Shown: positions 34,663 to 43,862, numbered from the stretch's first letter. The stretch: DNA of 64,000 bases from Bacillus cereus group sp. RP43 (GCF_040459645.1 NZ_JARVHQ010000003.1:176331-240330); one strand, 5' to 3'. Notes: generated by a model from the sequence alone, not told the origin. A program made the numbers and translations.

Positions 34663-36382
34663 TTTTCCCCACTCCTTGTATACTGTTTATTATATATGGA
34701 ACTGATACTTCCATTAAACTCTTTATACTTCTATTTAGATATTCCCTTTGCTCACCTAATGGATATACAAAAGAATGTGTATCACAAACTAAATAATCAC
34801 TTCTATTTTCTTGATCTAGAAAAGCCGATTCTACATATGCTTCAAATGCTCTAGCAAACATCTCGTGATTTGTAGACCAATACTTTTTGGTTCTCTTCTT
34901 ATCTAATTTAATTGCTGTATCAAAGTATACAGACCCTTTCGCTTGATAGGATATTTCATCAAATTTTTTCCCTGTTTTTTTATAATGAAAAGCAGCTAGC
35001 ATTTGTGCAGTTCGCTCAAATTCCTTTTCAATTTTACGTTCCATACGCGTTTTTGCTGCTCCTGACAAAGTATCAAGTTTCCTGTACAAACTTGCATGAT
35101 GTGATTCTAAAATATTTGAAACATTGCCTTTAAATACATCATAACTATCGATAACACCACCATAGAAATACCACTTTCTACTGTAGGCATTTTCCACGTT
35201 TATTACTCTGGCCACTTTTCCTTGTTTACAAGCATCTAGCACAGCTTGCATCCTTTCCTTGATAATAGCAGGCAAGATATTCCCGACACTCTTCCCACTT
35301 GATAGGAAAGCAAAGCTACCGTTTTGAAAATCATGACTACAATCATACAAGAAATGATCCAATGCATGGCTCCATTCATGACACAATGCTCCAACTCCAT
35401 TATCACGAGTTATATTAATTACTTTGGTAGAAGGTTCATAATGTGCTAATGCATTGCCGCTTCCTCTCGCACCAATCGCAAGACCTAAGCGTCCTCCTAG
35501 CCCTATATATTCAGGTGGAATCCCCAATATACGAGCTAAATCATGTAACGCTTCAGATACATGCCCAATATGCTCTTTTGCATATTGCTCGGTGCAATAA
35601 TGCCCAAATTGCATTCCCTTTAAACCAAACATAGCAACTACGTCTTCAGGTTTGGTAGCAAGTTCTACTCCTGATCCTTTTCTTTGCAGGGTATCTGGTA
35701 GTTTCCTACTCCAAGCAGCTGCGGATTTCTTACGAGTCGTAACCTTTTTCGTAAGTAAATCATTCCATGTTAGTTCATGTGATACACGATGATACGTAGA
35801 ATTAATACTTTTAGAATTTGTACAAAGTGATATGAATTTCTTTCCTAATATTAATAACTCCATACCATCTGCATCAACAAACTCATCAAAATATTCTTCC
35901 ACCATTCTTTTAAATGTGTATGTGACACTCTTATTTTTTCTAAATGCAGACCAACCGTTGCTCATTTCCATACCATAAGAAACAACAAGATCTACCCATT
36001 GTTCTGAGGTATGTACTGACTGTATATCATTCCATATTCTTCTACATGCTTGAACATACAATTTCCTTGCAGTCGGTGTATCTACAATTGGCTTCTTATT
36101 TATCCTACCTACCAGTAGTTGCTTTAACTTTGCAACATGTGGCGGGATATCATTTTCTTTTTCTTGTTCAAAAGAAAATGATATCAGTGTATTTCGATCT
36201 AATGCATTTAGCGCCTCTGTTGCAGATTCTTTTTCAATTTCTGCTAAAATTTCTAAGGAAAAAGATACTAAAAATGATTCTTTTAAGGCTCGTAACTCTT
36301 TCTTAGCTCCCACTAATTTCTCACCGACATCATAACTATATCGATTGTGAACTTGTTTATCTGTTCTCACATCTTGTACCAT
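34652..36382 (-). CDS. LPD1-type polyvalent protein with zincin motif
   Basis: 576 residues, GTAGGAG before the ATG. Residues ~245-350 match the large polyvalent protein-associated domain LPD1: FGLKGMQFGHYCTEQYAKEH, GLGGRLGLAIGARGSG and then HEWSHALDHF (335-344), an HExxH zinc site. LPD1 domains occur in large conjugation or phage proteins delivered to the recipient. This one stands alone with a long helical N-terminus. A peptidase acting in donor or recipient cytoplasm is plausible; no target is known. It forms an operon with the DUF3854 gene and has its own leader terminator. Confidence 0.7.
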   Translation of the reverse strand: MVQDVRTDKQVHNRYSYDVGEKLVGAKKELRALKESFLVSFSLEILAEIEKESATEALNALDRNTLISFSFEQEKENDIPPHVAKLKQLLVGRINKKPIVDTPTARKLYVQACRRIWNDIQSVHTSEQWVDLVVSYGMEMSNGWSAFRKNKSVTYTFKRMVEEYFDEFVDADGMELLILGKKFISLCTNSKSINSTYHRVSHELTWNDLLTKKVTTRKKSAAAWSRKLPDTLQRKGSGVELATKPEDVVAMFGLKGMQFGHYCTEQYAKEHIGHVSEALHDLARILGIPPEYIGLGGRLGLAIGARGSGNALAHYEPSTKVINITRDNGVGALCHEWSHALDHFLYDCSHDFQNGSFAFLSSGKSVGNILPAIIKERMQAVLDACKQGKVARVINVENAYSRKWYFYGGVIDSYDVFKGNVSNILESHHASLYRKLDTLSGAAKTRMERKIEKEFERTAQMLAAFHYKKTGKKFDEISYQAKGSVYFDTAIKLDKKRTKKYWSTNHEMFARAFEAYVESAFLDQENRSDYLVCDTHSFVYPLGEQREYLNRSIKSLMEVSVPYIINSIQGVGKNEL

Positions 36383-36428
36383 TACGTTTTTCTCCTACCT
36401 CTAAATCAAACATTTTAAATAAATTCAT
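36357..36428 (-). CDS. possible 23-codon leader peptide before the LPD1 gene
   Basis: ATG at 36428 has a perfect AGGAGG upstream, directly after the leader terminator. The peptide is MNLFKMFDLEVGEKRNGTRC plus three residues, and its stop lies 23 bases inside the LPD1 frame in another phase. Its ribosome site is better than that of the large gene, so translation of the two may be coupled. It is short and could be chance. Confidence 0.35.
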   Translation of the reverse strand: MNLFKMFDLEVGEKRNGTRCENR

Positions 36429-36451
36429 ACTCTAATCCTCCTCAATAAAAT

Positions 36452-36497
36452 AAAAAGACAGAAATTCATAGTAATTTTTCACTACGGATTTCTGTCA
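36452..36497 (-). terminator. leader terminator before the LPD1 operon
   Basis: On the minus strand GACAGAAATCC pairs with GAATTTCTGTC and is followed by TTTTTATTTTATT, then immediately AGGAGG. The same leader design as the secretion and pilus operons. Confidence 0.75.
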
Positions 36498-36541
36498 TTC
36501 CCTCTGTCTGCATACTTCCATATGGTTTTGTAAATCATTCA

Positions 36542-37093
36542 CTACGATACACTCACACCTGTTAAAGAGAATAAATCCTCTTTTGTCGGATTAAGTGCTT
36601 GTAACCAACTATCTACCTTTAGAAAGTTTACTTTTTTTAATTGTTCGCCTTTCTCCGCACGCTTAACCACTTCTAGACATCCATGATGATGTACAAGCAT
36701 TGTAAGATCATCTTTCTTAAAAATACAATCTACATCTGAAGACTTTACATGATGGCTATGCAGAATCGGTTTCCATTGCTTGAGCAAATATCCCTCTACC
36801 TCTAAAAATCCACGGATGGCTGTAAAACGAAAACTCGTCCCACTAAAGCACTTTTCCAATAAAAAAAGGAAATCTCGTATACATCCATTAAAATAGACAT
36901 GATACAAATAGATTTCCCCTGCTTGATTTGCCTCTTGTTGCGACAAATTTGATGGTTTAATAGAAAACTGATAACAATCTCGTTCCCAAAACGCTCCTTC
37001 TTTTGTAACTCTCATTCGTAATGCACGCAAACTCGGTATAAAGTCATTTGGATGTGCAGAACAAAATATGGATACTTCATAACTCATTTTCAC
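36542..37093 (-). CDS. hypothetical protein, 183 residues
   Basis: Starts with GTG at 37093, eight bases after GGGGGA. The product is a soluble alpha/beta protein (SYEVSIFCSAHPNDFIPSLR, IYLYHVYFNGCIRDFLFLLE) without recognised motifs. The paired use of cysteine and histidine (VHHHGCLEVV, SHHVKSSDVDC) may be incidental. It lies just upstream of the LPD1 gene in the same direction and has its own hairpin leader, so it probably belongs to the transfer regulon. Function unknown. Confidence 0.5.
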   Translation of the reverse strand: MKMSYEVSIFCSAHPNDFIPSLRALRMRVTKEGAFWERDCYQFSIKPSNLSQQEANQAGEIYLYHVYFNGCIRDFLFLLEKCFSGTSFRFTAIRGFLEVEGYLLKQWKPILHSHHVKSSDVDCIFKKDDLTMLVHHHGCLEVVKRAEKGEQLKKVNFLKVDSWLQALNPTKEDLFSLTGVSVS

Positions 37094-37171
37094 AATAGAA
37101 TCCCCCTAAATAATAATTTTTGCCCGATATGATAATGGCTCATATAAATTCAACAGATTTGAAAACAACAC

Positions 37172-37253
37172 AAAAAGGGCTTCTTCAAGTCGATTAATAA
37201 TGTGCATAGCAAAATAAGCTATATATACACTAATCGGCTCAAAGAAGCCCTTT
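37172..37253 (-). terminator. long leader terminator before the 36542-37093 gene
   Basis: On the minus strand AAAGGGCTTCTTTGAG...GATTA pairs over about 22 positions with TAATCGACTTGAAGAAGCCC and ends in CTTTTTG. An inner ATAGC/GCTAT stem forms the loop. It lies about 80 bases before the start at 37093. Confidence 0.75.
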
Positions 37254-37443
37254 CACAATTGAAACAAGACGCAACTTGCTTCTACAACTCAACCACAACA
37301 CAAAAAAGGTGTGGGAATAAACGGAATCAATTAAACAATAAATATAGTTATATCTTAATTAATTTATTAAGTATTATCAAGTACCATTATATATTTATAT
37401 TATTTAGGCGTATAATACAAATATATAAAGGAGGTAGAATATT

Positions 37444-38259
37444 TTGCCAATGGAGTATGATTCAAATAATCCTAGATTAATTCCTTCAGTTGTATCTTTT
37501 ATCGATGTATTAGGATTTTCGCAATTGGGCATGAGCGCGATTAACACTGGTGCAGGAGATGTATTTTTAAATCAGATACATACATCATTAAACAAAGCTC
37601 GACATGCTATCACCAATCAATTGTCGCTAGCAAAAGTTAAAGTTTTTACTGACAACGTAGTAATTGGATGGCCTATTTATGGAGATGGAGAGGGAGAATT
37701 AGGAACCACTTTCCTTAACCTAGCACAATATCAATTTTCGTTAGCGCTTGATGGCTTCTTTATTCGAGGCGGAGTAAGTGTTGGTCCTCATTTTATGGAT
37801 GAAGAAACCGTTTTCGGTCCTGAATTAATTACAGCATATAATCTGGAATCTCAGGTTGCTGTTTATCCTAGAATCATTTTAAGTAACACAGGTAAACAAA
37901 AGGTACTAGATTGTATTAATTACTACTCTCCACAATCTTCATCCCCTTTTAATTTGGAATTACTTGAGGATATGGATGGAGAGTGGTTTTTAAATTACTT
38001 ACATGTTCTACATAAAATGTACGAAGACAGTGTAGTTGAAGGGGATTATACTCCATTTTTCCCCCATTTAGAAACACATCGCAATAAAATTGTAGGTGCA
38101 TTACATACCCATGCAAATAACCATAAGTTATTAAAAAAGTATTCTTGGTTAGCCAATTATCATAATTACTTTTGTGATGAATTTGTAGATGGTACACCAC
38201 TGCATCTTAAAATTGAAGCACCAATTCAAATGTCACCACCAAGAAGAATAATTTCATAA
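37444..38259 (+). CDS. nucleotidyl-cyclase-fold protein
   Basis: 271 residues. AGGAGG is nine bases before the TTG at 37444, so TTG is preferred over the ATG two codons later. The N-terminal half shows the class III cyclase palm pattern: SFIDVLGFSQL (metal aspartate 21), VKVFTDNVVIGW (second aspartate 70), FIRGGVSVGPHF and VFGPELITAYNLES. Both metal-binding aspartates are kept. Proteins of this type are found beside mobile elements, and some relatives make cyclic nucleotides for anti-phage signalling (Pycsar). No adjacent effector gene is visible, so a defence role is only a possibility. It is the only plus-strand gene within a long minus-strand block and ends in a strong terminator. Confidence 0.6.
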   Translation: MPMEYDSNNPRLIPSVVSFIDVLGFSQLGMSAINTGAGDVFLNQIHTSLNKARHAITNQLSLAKVKVFTDNVVIGWPIYGDGEGELGTTFLNLAQYQFSLALDGFFIRGGVSVGPHFMDEETVFGPELITAYNLESQVAVYPRIILSNTGKQKVLDCINYYSPQSSSPFNLELLEDMDGEWFLNYLHVLHKMYEDSVVEGDYTPFFPHLETHRNKIVGALHTHANNHKLLKKYSWLANYHNYFCDEFVDGTPLHLKIEAPIQMSPPRRIIS

Positions 38260-38264
38260 ATAAT

Positions 38265-38295
38265 AAAAGCATTCTTACTAAGTAAGAATGCTTTT
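38265..38295. terminator. bidirectional terminator between convergent genes
   Basis: AAAAGCATTCTTACT pairs perfectly with AGTAAGAATGCTTTT with a one-base centre. Confidence 0.85.
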
Positions 38296-38381
38296 ACATA
38301 TCCACTATACTATTTTTCAACAATCTTATATCAAAATTAAAAAACTTTATTATCATCTTTTATTACGTTCTGTCTTTTTAT

Positions 38382-39005
38382 TTACCTTAAAACAATCCAT
38401 TCATAGCTTGCCCACTCTTTTGGTTTCTTATCGTACTTGATACGACCAGTCGTACAGAATGAAGCGATCATCCATTGTATAAGGTTCATCTTGGCATATG
38501 GATCAATACAATCCTCTATTTTTTTCAATTGATAGCCTGTACTATTTTTCTGCCAAATTGTATATAAACGAAAATGTGTTGTCGTAACAAGCCTAGCTTT
38601 TGTTGTAACTTGCCATTTTGCAATTTTTGTTAAATCTTCTTTTACTTTTCTTTCATAATCTTGTTTTACTACTTTATAACTCTTCTCTTTATTGATTAAT
38701 CCATTAGAGAATTCAAAAGGCATTTGATGAACCTCATAAACTATTCCTTCTTCCTCCCCTAAAATATTCGATTCCACTAGAAATATATTTTTTAGTTTTA
38801 ACTGTTCCGTTAATTCTTTTCCGCCTCGATAAAATGGCTTTTTCACTTTCTGCAACAAGATTACCTGAACAATTAATCCAATTAGTAATGGATAAGCTAG
38901 TACAAACACCATGTTAATAAACATGTTTACAAGAAGTACTCCAACTAGTGCAAATATCGTAAAGTAAATATACGTTTCTCTTTGATGAATGATTCTACTG
39001 TTCAA
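38382..39005 (-). CDS. membrane protein of the pilus/surface operon
   Basis: Starts with TTG at 39005, which overlaps the TGA of the prepilin peptidase gene (TTGA) and has GGAGG nine bases upstream; the longer open frame is not used. The 207-residue product has two N-terminal membrane helices (about residues 11-50) and a large soluble part with KQDYERKVKEDLTKIAKWQV and FRLYTIWQKNSTGYQLKK. No family recognised. Coupled translation with the peptidase and its place at the 3' end of the locus suggest an accessory pilus or surface function. Confidence 0.6.
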   Translation of the reverse strand: MNSRIIHQRETYIYFTIFALVGVLLVNMFINMVFVLAYPLLIGLIVQVILLQKVKKPFYRGGKELTEQLKLKNIFLVESNILGEEEGIVYEVHQMPFEFSNGLINKEKSYKVVKQDYERKVKEDLTKIAKWQVTTKARLVTTTHFRLYTIWQKNSTGYQLKKIEDCIDPYAKMNLIQWMIASFCTTGRIKYDKKPKEWASYEWIVLR

Positions 39006-39547
39006 GCCAAGATACCTCCGTTTTGATATATAGTGAAAGCAACATAAACAAGTGCTCCTAATAAAATAGAACAAGCCCCTGGAAAGCTCTGAATGAGCTG
39101 TATTTCTTTCTTTGGTAGTCTCGCACCAAATATAGAGGCAGCATGCTCTAATTGGTCTTTAATAGCTCCTATAAACCCTAAAATCTTAATTAATCGATAC
39201 ACACTGGCAATCCAAAAGAATAGTAAATGGAAAGCTGTTAATGTAATAGCGGTAAGCATAGCCGATTCTTCTACTACATTACTAACATATAAAGCTACCA
39301 CCATAAGCATTTTCGTATCACCGGGTGAAGAAAATTTAAACGTCTCTAACAATAAACCACATACTAAGGCCATGACTAGTACAATCGTAATCTCTTTCCC
39401 TGTTCTTACCCCATCAAAATACGTGATTCCTATACCCACAATTAAGAATAGTAGATGCCACATATTTTTCGTTTTTCTATACTTCAAATCAGTAAATACA
39501 TTCAGGATCATATACCCTATCAGTATTCCCATTACATATATGCCCAT
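39002..39547 (-). CDS. prepilin peptidase (A24 family, TadV-like)
   Basis: 181 residues with six or so hydrophobic segments. The two aspartates of A24 peptidases are in DLKYRKTKN (near residue 16) and FSSPGDTKM (GD motif, near residue 76). It lacks the N-methyltransferase domain, as TadV-type peptidases do. It cleaves prepilin signal peptides at the cytoplasmic face of the membrane; the three pilins 4 kb upstream are the evident substrates. Overlaps the next gene by four bases. Confidence 0.85.
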   Translation of the reverse strand: MGIYVMGILIGYMILNVFTDLKYRKTKNMWHLLFLIVGIGITYFDGVRTGKEITIVLVMALVCGLLLETFKFSSPGDTKMLMVVALYVSNVVEESAMLTAITLTAFHLLFFWIASVYRLIKILGFIGAIKDQLEHAASIFGARLPKKEIQLIQSFPGACSILLGALVYVAFTIYQNGGILA

Positions 39548-39586
39548 ATTTTTCTCTCCTTATTTCATTTATCTCTAGATGATTTA

Positions 39587-41512
39587 TTAAGGTCCACTCA
39601 CTAACGACCACGTAACCGTAGAAGCGTATGTTGCTTGCTTATTCTTCCCTACATAGGTTGTCCCAGGATCTAGCTGAAGCTGGAATGCATTTTGACCAAA
39701 ATCTATTTGATATTCTCCAATCGCTACATCTTTTGGAGCCTGGATAACGGTTTGTGCTGCCCCATTATCAATAGGAGCATTTGGAACCTGTACAGTAGGT
39801 TTTCCTGTCTCTGGCCCTTTTACTTTTGTTACACTCACTTGATTTTTCAAGTATAGAGAACCCTTTGGCAATTGTTTTGATATGTTCGACTCTGTAAATG
39901 GTGATATAGTAACATTCAATCTCCATCCATCCGCTTGATTCCGACTATCATGTATCATGATTTTCCCTAGCGTACCATATGAATTTTGTTTTTCTCCATT
40001 TAATTGAATCGGACTGAATTCCACGCTTTTTGGTACAGTGAGCATGTCTACATGCCCTTTTTGTGTGGTAGAAACATGCTTTGTTGCACTTTTATTTCCA
40101 GCTTTATCTACTGTTCGGATATGTACATATTGCGGCTTAGAATAATCCGTCGGAAACTGAATGCTAGTCTGATTTGTAAACTGAATACCACTTACATTAT
40201 CAAGTGATATATCCGGTTTATCATTTACTACATATTCATATCCCTTTACTCCGCTTGTTACAGTTGCAGGCACCTCCTTAGAAAAGTCTGAAGCACCATT
40301 CCTACCAACTCCACGAATTTTATAATGATAGATACTCCCTTCATCTTTCGCGGAATCAAATGTTACTTTTGTTTCCTTTAGCTCTCTATTTTCTATTTGA
40401 AAACCTTCAGGTGCAGTTGGTACAGCTTGATCCCTTGCTTCTTTATCTACATAGTCAGAAAGTCTACCTTTATATATTTGCTGATTCCCTCGGTATACTT
40501 CTGCTTCTGATGCATATCCCACTTTTAGTTCATCTACATATGTTATCCCTTCAGAGTAAGCAAGCATATAAAACGTTACGCCTCGTTGCTCGGTAATATA
40601 AAAAGGGTTATTTGCAACTTGGGTATTCATACTAAATGTAGACCATCCATTTATGTCTTTATTAGAATCATCCTTTGTGACCGTACGATTATTTGGTAAT
40701 TGGATAGGTGCTGCCCATTTTCTTGTTTTTAAGCGGTCACCTTGTTTCATTGAAGTCATAATAGGACTATTTAATACTAACTTCCCCTGTCCAGAACCAT
40801 CCTGATAAGGAATTACTTTATCTACCATCGGAGAATCTTGATACACATCTTTATTTATGTCTGAAGTTATATGTTTTCTATCCCTTGGTATGTTGTTGCC
40901 TGGTTCTCTTTCTGGAAACAAGGAGATATTACTAATTTCTAATTCTTTCGAACCGCTCGGCACATCTTTTAAAACAGTAGCGTTGTAGTAATCAAACTCT
41001 CTCCCTGTTTCCCAACTTCCGTCACCATAAAAGCTAATCTTTCCTACTCCTTGTGACTTGGCTTTAAAGGTAGCGGAAATATAAGCATTATTTGGGACGT
41101 TTAACCTTTTAAAAACAGCGATAGAATCTGTTCTAACAGTATAGGGATATAAGACTCGATTCCCTCCTAATTTTGTATCAAATACTTTGTATCCACTGGT
41201 ATCTGCACCATTTGGATAATAGACTTCTGATTGTAAACTTTGATTCCCATTCCCATAAAATTCTCCCCAACCATTCATTAAATTGACATCTTTAGGGTTA
41301 TTAAAATCAATTTTCCATAGTACATCTTGATCTAAGATATCAATTGCCCATTCCAATTTGACCTCATTCTCTTTTCCACTTGCAGTGAGTGTTGGAATAC
41401 CATTCTGCTGGCTTACTGCTTGATCAGCTAATATAGTGTTATCTTTTATACCTACAAATAAGCATGCGGCGGTTAAAAGCATGACCGAAGTGAATATCTT
41501 CCCCCGTTTCAC
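39587..41512 (-). CDS. large WxL-domain surface protein
   Basis: 641 residues from the GTG at 41512, eight bases after AAAGGAG. The open frame extends further back but into the upstream gene. A signal peptide (KRGKIFTSVMLLTAACLFVG) is followed by a long region of beta-rich modules, one resembling a fibronectin-type unit (TAPEGFQIENRELKETKVTF). A C-terminal WxL domain has both hallmark pieces, GWRLNVTISPF and VTWSLVSGP. WxL domains bind peptidoglycan non-covalently and work with DUF916/DUF3324 proteins such as the one encoded just upstream. Predicted adhesin or matrix-binding protein on the vegetative cell. Confidence 0.8.
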   Translation of the reverse strand: MKRGKIFTSVMLLTAACLFVGIKDNTILADQAVSQQNGIPTLTASGKENEVKLEWAIDILDQDVLWKIDFNNPKDVNLMNGWGEFYGNGNQSLQSEVYYPNGADTSGYKVFDTKLGGNRVLYPYTVRTDSIAVFKRLNVPNNAYISATFKAKSQGVGKISFYGDGSWETGREFDYYNATVLKDVPSGSKELEISNISLFPEREPGNNIPRDRKHITSDINKDVYQDSPMVDKVIPYQDGSGQGKLVLNSPIMTSMKQGDRLKTRKWAAPIQLPNNRTVTKDDSNKDINGWSTFSMNTQVANNPFYITEQRGVTFYMLAYSEGITYVDELKVGYASEAEVYRGNQQIYKGRLSDYVDKEARDQAVPTAPEGFQIENRELKETKVTFDSAKDEGSIYHYKIRGVGRNGASDFSKEVPATVTSGVKGYEYVVNDKPDISLDNVSGIQFTNQTSIQFPTDYSKPQYVHIRTVDKAGNKSATKHVSTTQKGHVDMLTVPKSVEFSPIQLNGEKQNSYGTLGKIMIHDSRNQADGWRLNVTISPFTESNISKQLPKGSLYLKNQVSVTKVKGPETGKPTVQVPNAPIDNGAAQTVIQAPKDVAIGEYQIDFGQNAFQLQLDPGTTYVGKNKQATYASTVTWSLVSGP

Positions 41513-41541
41513 CCTATCCTCTCCTTTCACTTCTTTAGTAT

Positions 41542-42627
41542 TTATGAGGATTTTGGTTCTTCTCTCTGTTTGGAATGCTTCTTTCTCCACCATACAAATA
41601 CAAATATTGAAATGATTACGATTACAACACCAGCCACTATCATATATGTTTGATTAGAATACGTCGGTAACACCTTTACTGCACCTGTTTGTTCCGCGTA
41701 CTCTGTCACATTAGAAGCAGTTATCTGGAATTCTTCTGTATATGTTTTTGGTACACCATTCTCTTTTATTGTGACTTTTAGCATATACTTTCCATCTTTG
41801 TACTCTTTCGCTTTCCATGGAATAGCCAATCCTACCTTAGATTTCGGGGCAACATTAAATGCTGGTATATTCCCACGAAATAGGACATTATCCTTAGATA
41901 AAACTTCATAAGAAACAGTCACATCCCTCACGATATTTGCATTTGTATTTTGAATAAGTGCATGCACTTGTGGTTGTGTTGGATACGATTCAACGGCTGT
42001 GCCATTTAACTTTAGAGACAGGTTATTAACTGAATTTTCAGTCTTGTCTACATTCAATTGTATCGCTACCGCATATTCGATACGGTTATGTACAGAGAAG
42101 TTCAGTCCATCTTTTTCAAGATCCTGTGATTTTGTATCTTGGACTAATTCAAACAATAATCCACCCAAAAATACTCCATCTTGATTAGGTGTCGTTAGTT
42201 GTACCTCCATGGTCTTCGTTTGATTACCTTCTAAAGTAACAGTGGAAGGAGCTTGCACATACTGATCCATATAAAAACCTGTATCCATTAACTTACTTTG
42301 TGAAACTTCACGGTTTGGCACATACATAATACCTCCGTTTGTAGAGGTGAGAGCATTGGCCACTTTTACATTCACTTTGATTGGAGTATTAGCTTTATTG
42401 TGTACATCCATTTTCACTGTTTGGTTCTGTTTCTTTTTCACCTGTAAAGTAAAATAGTTTTTGATATCGCCTATCTGATTATCTGGAACATGAATGTTTA
42501 CATCAAATGGTAGACTATCTTGTTTTTCTTCTGCATAAACAAGCTGAAATGGTTTTAGGCTTAGACTTAAAATGAATATAATAGCCACCAATATACTAAT
42601 AAAAATTTTATATGCATAGTCTTTCAT
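41542..42627 (-). CDS. WxL-interacting protein (DUF916 + DUF3324) with membrane anchor
   Basis: 361 residues: signal peptide (ISILVAIIFILSLSL), DUF916 (about 35-165, LPFDVNIHVPDNQIGD, FTLQVKKKQNQTVKM), DUF3324 (about 175-310, DGLNFSVHNRIEYAVAIQLN), then a membrane helix (MIVAGVVIVIISIFVFVWW) and a basic tail. This is the standard WxLIP layout. The protein holds WxL proteins and host or wall ligands at the cell surface. It is flanked on both sides by WxL genes, the usual cluster composition in enterococci and lactobacilli; such a cluster inside a Bacillus pilus locus is unusual. Confidence 0.88.
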   Translation of the reverse strand: MKDYAYKIFISILVAIIFILSLSLKPFQLVYAEEKQDSLPFDVNIHVPDNQIGDIKNYFTLQVKKKQNQTVKMDVHNKANTPIKVNVKVANALTSTNGGIMYVPNREVSQSKLMDTGFYMDQYVQAPSTVTLEGNQTKTMEVQLTTPNQDGVFLGGLLFELVQDTKSQDLEKDGLNFSVHNRIEYAVAIQLNVDKTENSVNNLSLKLNGTAVESYPTQPQVHALIQNTNANIVRDVTVSYEVLSKDNVLFRGNIPAFNVAPKSKVGLAIPWKAKEYKDGKYMLKVTIKENGVPKTYTEEFQITASNVTEYAEQTGAVKVLPTYSNQTYMIVAGVVIVIISIFVFVWWRKKHSKQREEPKSS

Positions 42628-42700
42628 TTTGCCCCTTCTTTCTATGTACAGAAGAGAACCATATCTATAATATGAATCTCTTCTGCATAATCATTACTAA

Positions 42701-43309
42701 TTAAGGTCCTGTTACAATGGAATAGGTAAGTTTCGACTCATACGAGGTAGCACCAGCCTTATTCTCTACATATGTACTATGAGGGTTTAATGTTAAAGCC
42801 ATTGACTTATCATTAAATGCTACATTATATTTCCCCATACCTTCATCTTTTTTCGCACTTAAAATCGTAACTTGATTATCTGTATCTATTATAAAGTTAG
42901 CTGTTTTAAACTCTGGATTAGGTGAACTTGTCCCGCCTATTTTCGTAATAGCAGCACCGCCACTATTTAGGACTAGAGATCCTTTTGGAAGTGTTCGATT
43001 TGATTTTGCATCTCCACTTACTTTAAATTGATCTGCTTTTACATTGATTCTCCAACCATTCCCTGAACCAGTTGCATCTGTCACTGTTAGCACACCAGGA
43101 TTTGCATTTGTCACTTGTGTTTCTCCACTTAGTGTTACAGCGGTGAAATTACTGACTGGAGTAACAGCAACATTATGTTCTCCACCCGTAATACTTTGTG
43201 TTAATTTCGTCTCAGTTGTTGTTGCTGCACTTGCAGGTGTACCCATCAAAGACATGCCAAGAGCTACTGTTGCTAAAGTAGGAATCATTACTTTACTAAA
43301 TTTCATCAT
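42701..43309 (-). CDS. small WxL-domain surface protein
   Basis: 202 residues with AGGAGG before a double ATG. Signal peptide (MIPTLATVALGMSLMGTPAS) followed by a single WxL domain: GWRINVKADQF and the end LTYSIVTGP, where the second W is replaced by Y. Short WxL proteins like this bind the cell wall. It follows the pilin genes and precedes the DUF916/DUF3324 gene, in one direction with small gaps. Confidence 0.82.
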   Translation of the reverse strand: MMKFSKVMIPTLATVALGMSLMGTPASAATTTETKLTQSITGGEHNVAVTPVSNFTAVTLSGETQVTNANPGVLTVTDATGSGNGWRINVKADQFKVSGDAKSNRTLPKGSLVLNSGGAAITKIGGTSSPNPEFKTANFIIDTDNQVTILSAKKDEGMGKYNVAFNDKSMALTLNPHSTYVENKAGATSYESKLTYSIVTGP

Positions 43310-43381
43310 AATACCTCCTAATTTTTATTTTATAGAAGGAGCCACATGATACGTGACTCCCCTTATATACAATCTTAAAGC

Positions 43382-43588
43382 TTATTTTTTATTCCAAGAA
43401 TCTACATCTGCATTGCTTGATGCTTTTGTGAATCGAGCTAGAATTGTGTCATATCCACCTTGGATTGCTTTCCATACAAACGGTCCAATGACTAGTACAA
43501 TAATTACCGCTAACGCGATTAACATACCGTTTTCTGATGATAGCTGTGAATCCTCATTTTTTAACCAACTTTTCATTTTCGTTAACAT
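43382..43588 (-). CDS. Flp/Tad-type pilin, copy 3
   Basis: 68 residues: short basic N-terminus (LTKMKSWLKNEDSQLSSENG), hydrophobic assembly helix (MLIALAVIIVLVIGPFVW) and a small C-terminal part ending VDSWNKK. Identical to copy 2 except for two residues. The shape is that of Flp pilins, but the cleavage region lacks the usual glycine followed five residues later by glutamate, so the processing site is unclear. Third gene of a tandem triplet. Confidence 0.8.
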   Translation of the reverse strand: MLTKMKSWLKNEDSQLSSENGMLIALAVIIVLVIGPFVWKAIQGGYDTILARFTKASSNADVDSWNKK

Positions 43589-43655
43589 TTCATTTTGCTC
43601 CTTTATATATCAATTTTAGGAATCTACTAAGATAAGAATTTACCTAATTAAAATT

Positions 43656-43862
43656 TTATTTCTTGTTCCAAGAATCTACATCTGCATTGCTTGATGCTTT
43701 TGTGAATCGTGCCAGAATCGTATCATAACCACCTTGGATTGCTTTCCATACAAATGGTCCAATGACTAGTACAATAATTACTGCTAACGCGATTAACATA
43801 CCGTTTTCTGATGACAACTGTGAATCTTCGTTTTTTAACCAGTTTTTCATTTTTACTAACAT
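43656..43862 (-). CDS. Flp/Tad-type pilin, copy 2
   Basis: 68 residues, starts LVKMKNWLKNEDSQ. The hydrophobic helix and tail are the same as in copy 3. Spacing between the three copies is 67-71 bp, and the intergenic sequences are themselves alike (ribosome site and AATTAAAATTTTA-like ends), so the triplet arose by tandem duplication. Confidence 0.8.
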   Translation of the reverse strand: MLVKMKNWLKNEDSQLSSENGMLIALAVIIVLVIGPFVWKAIQGGYDTILARFTKASSNADVDSWNKK

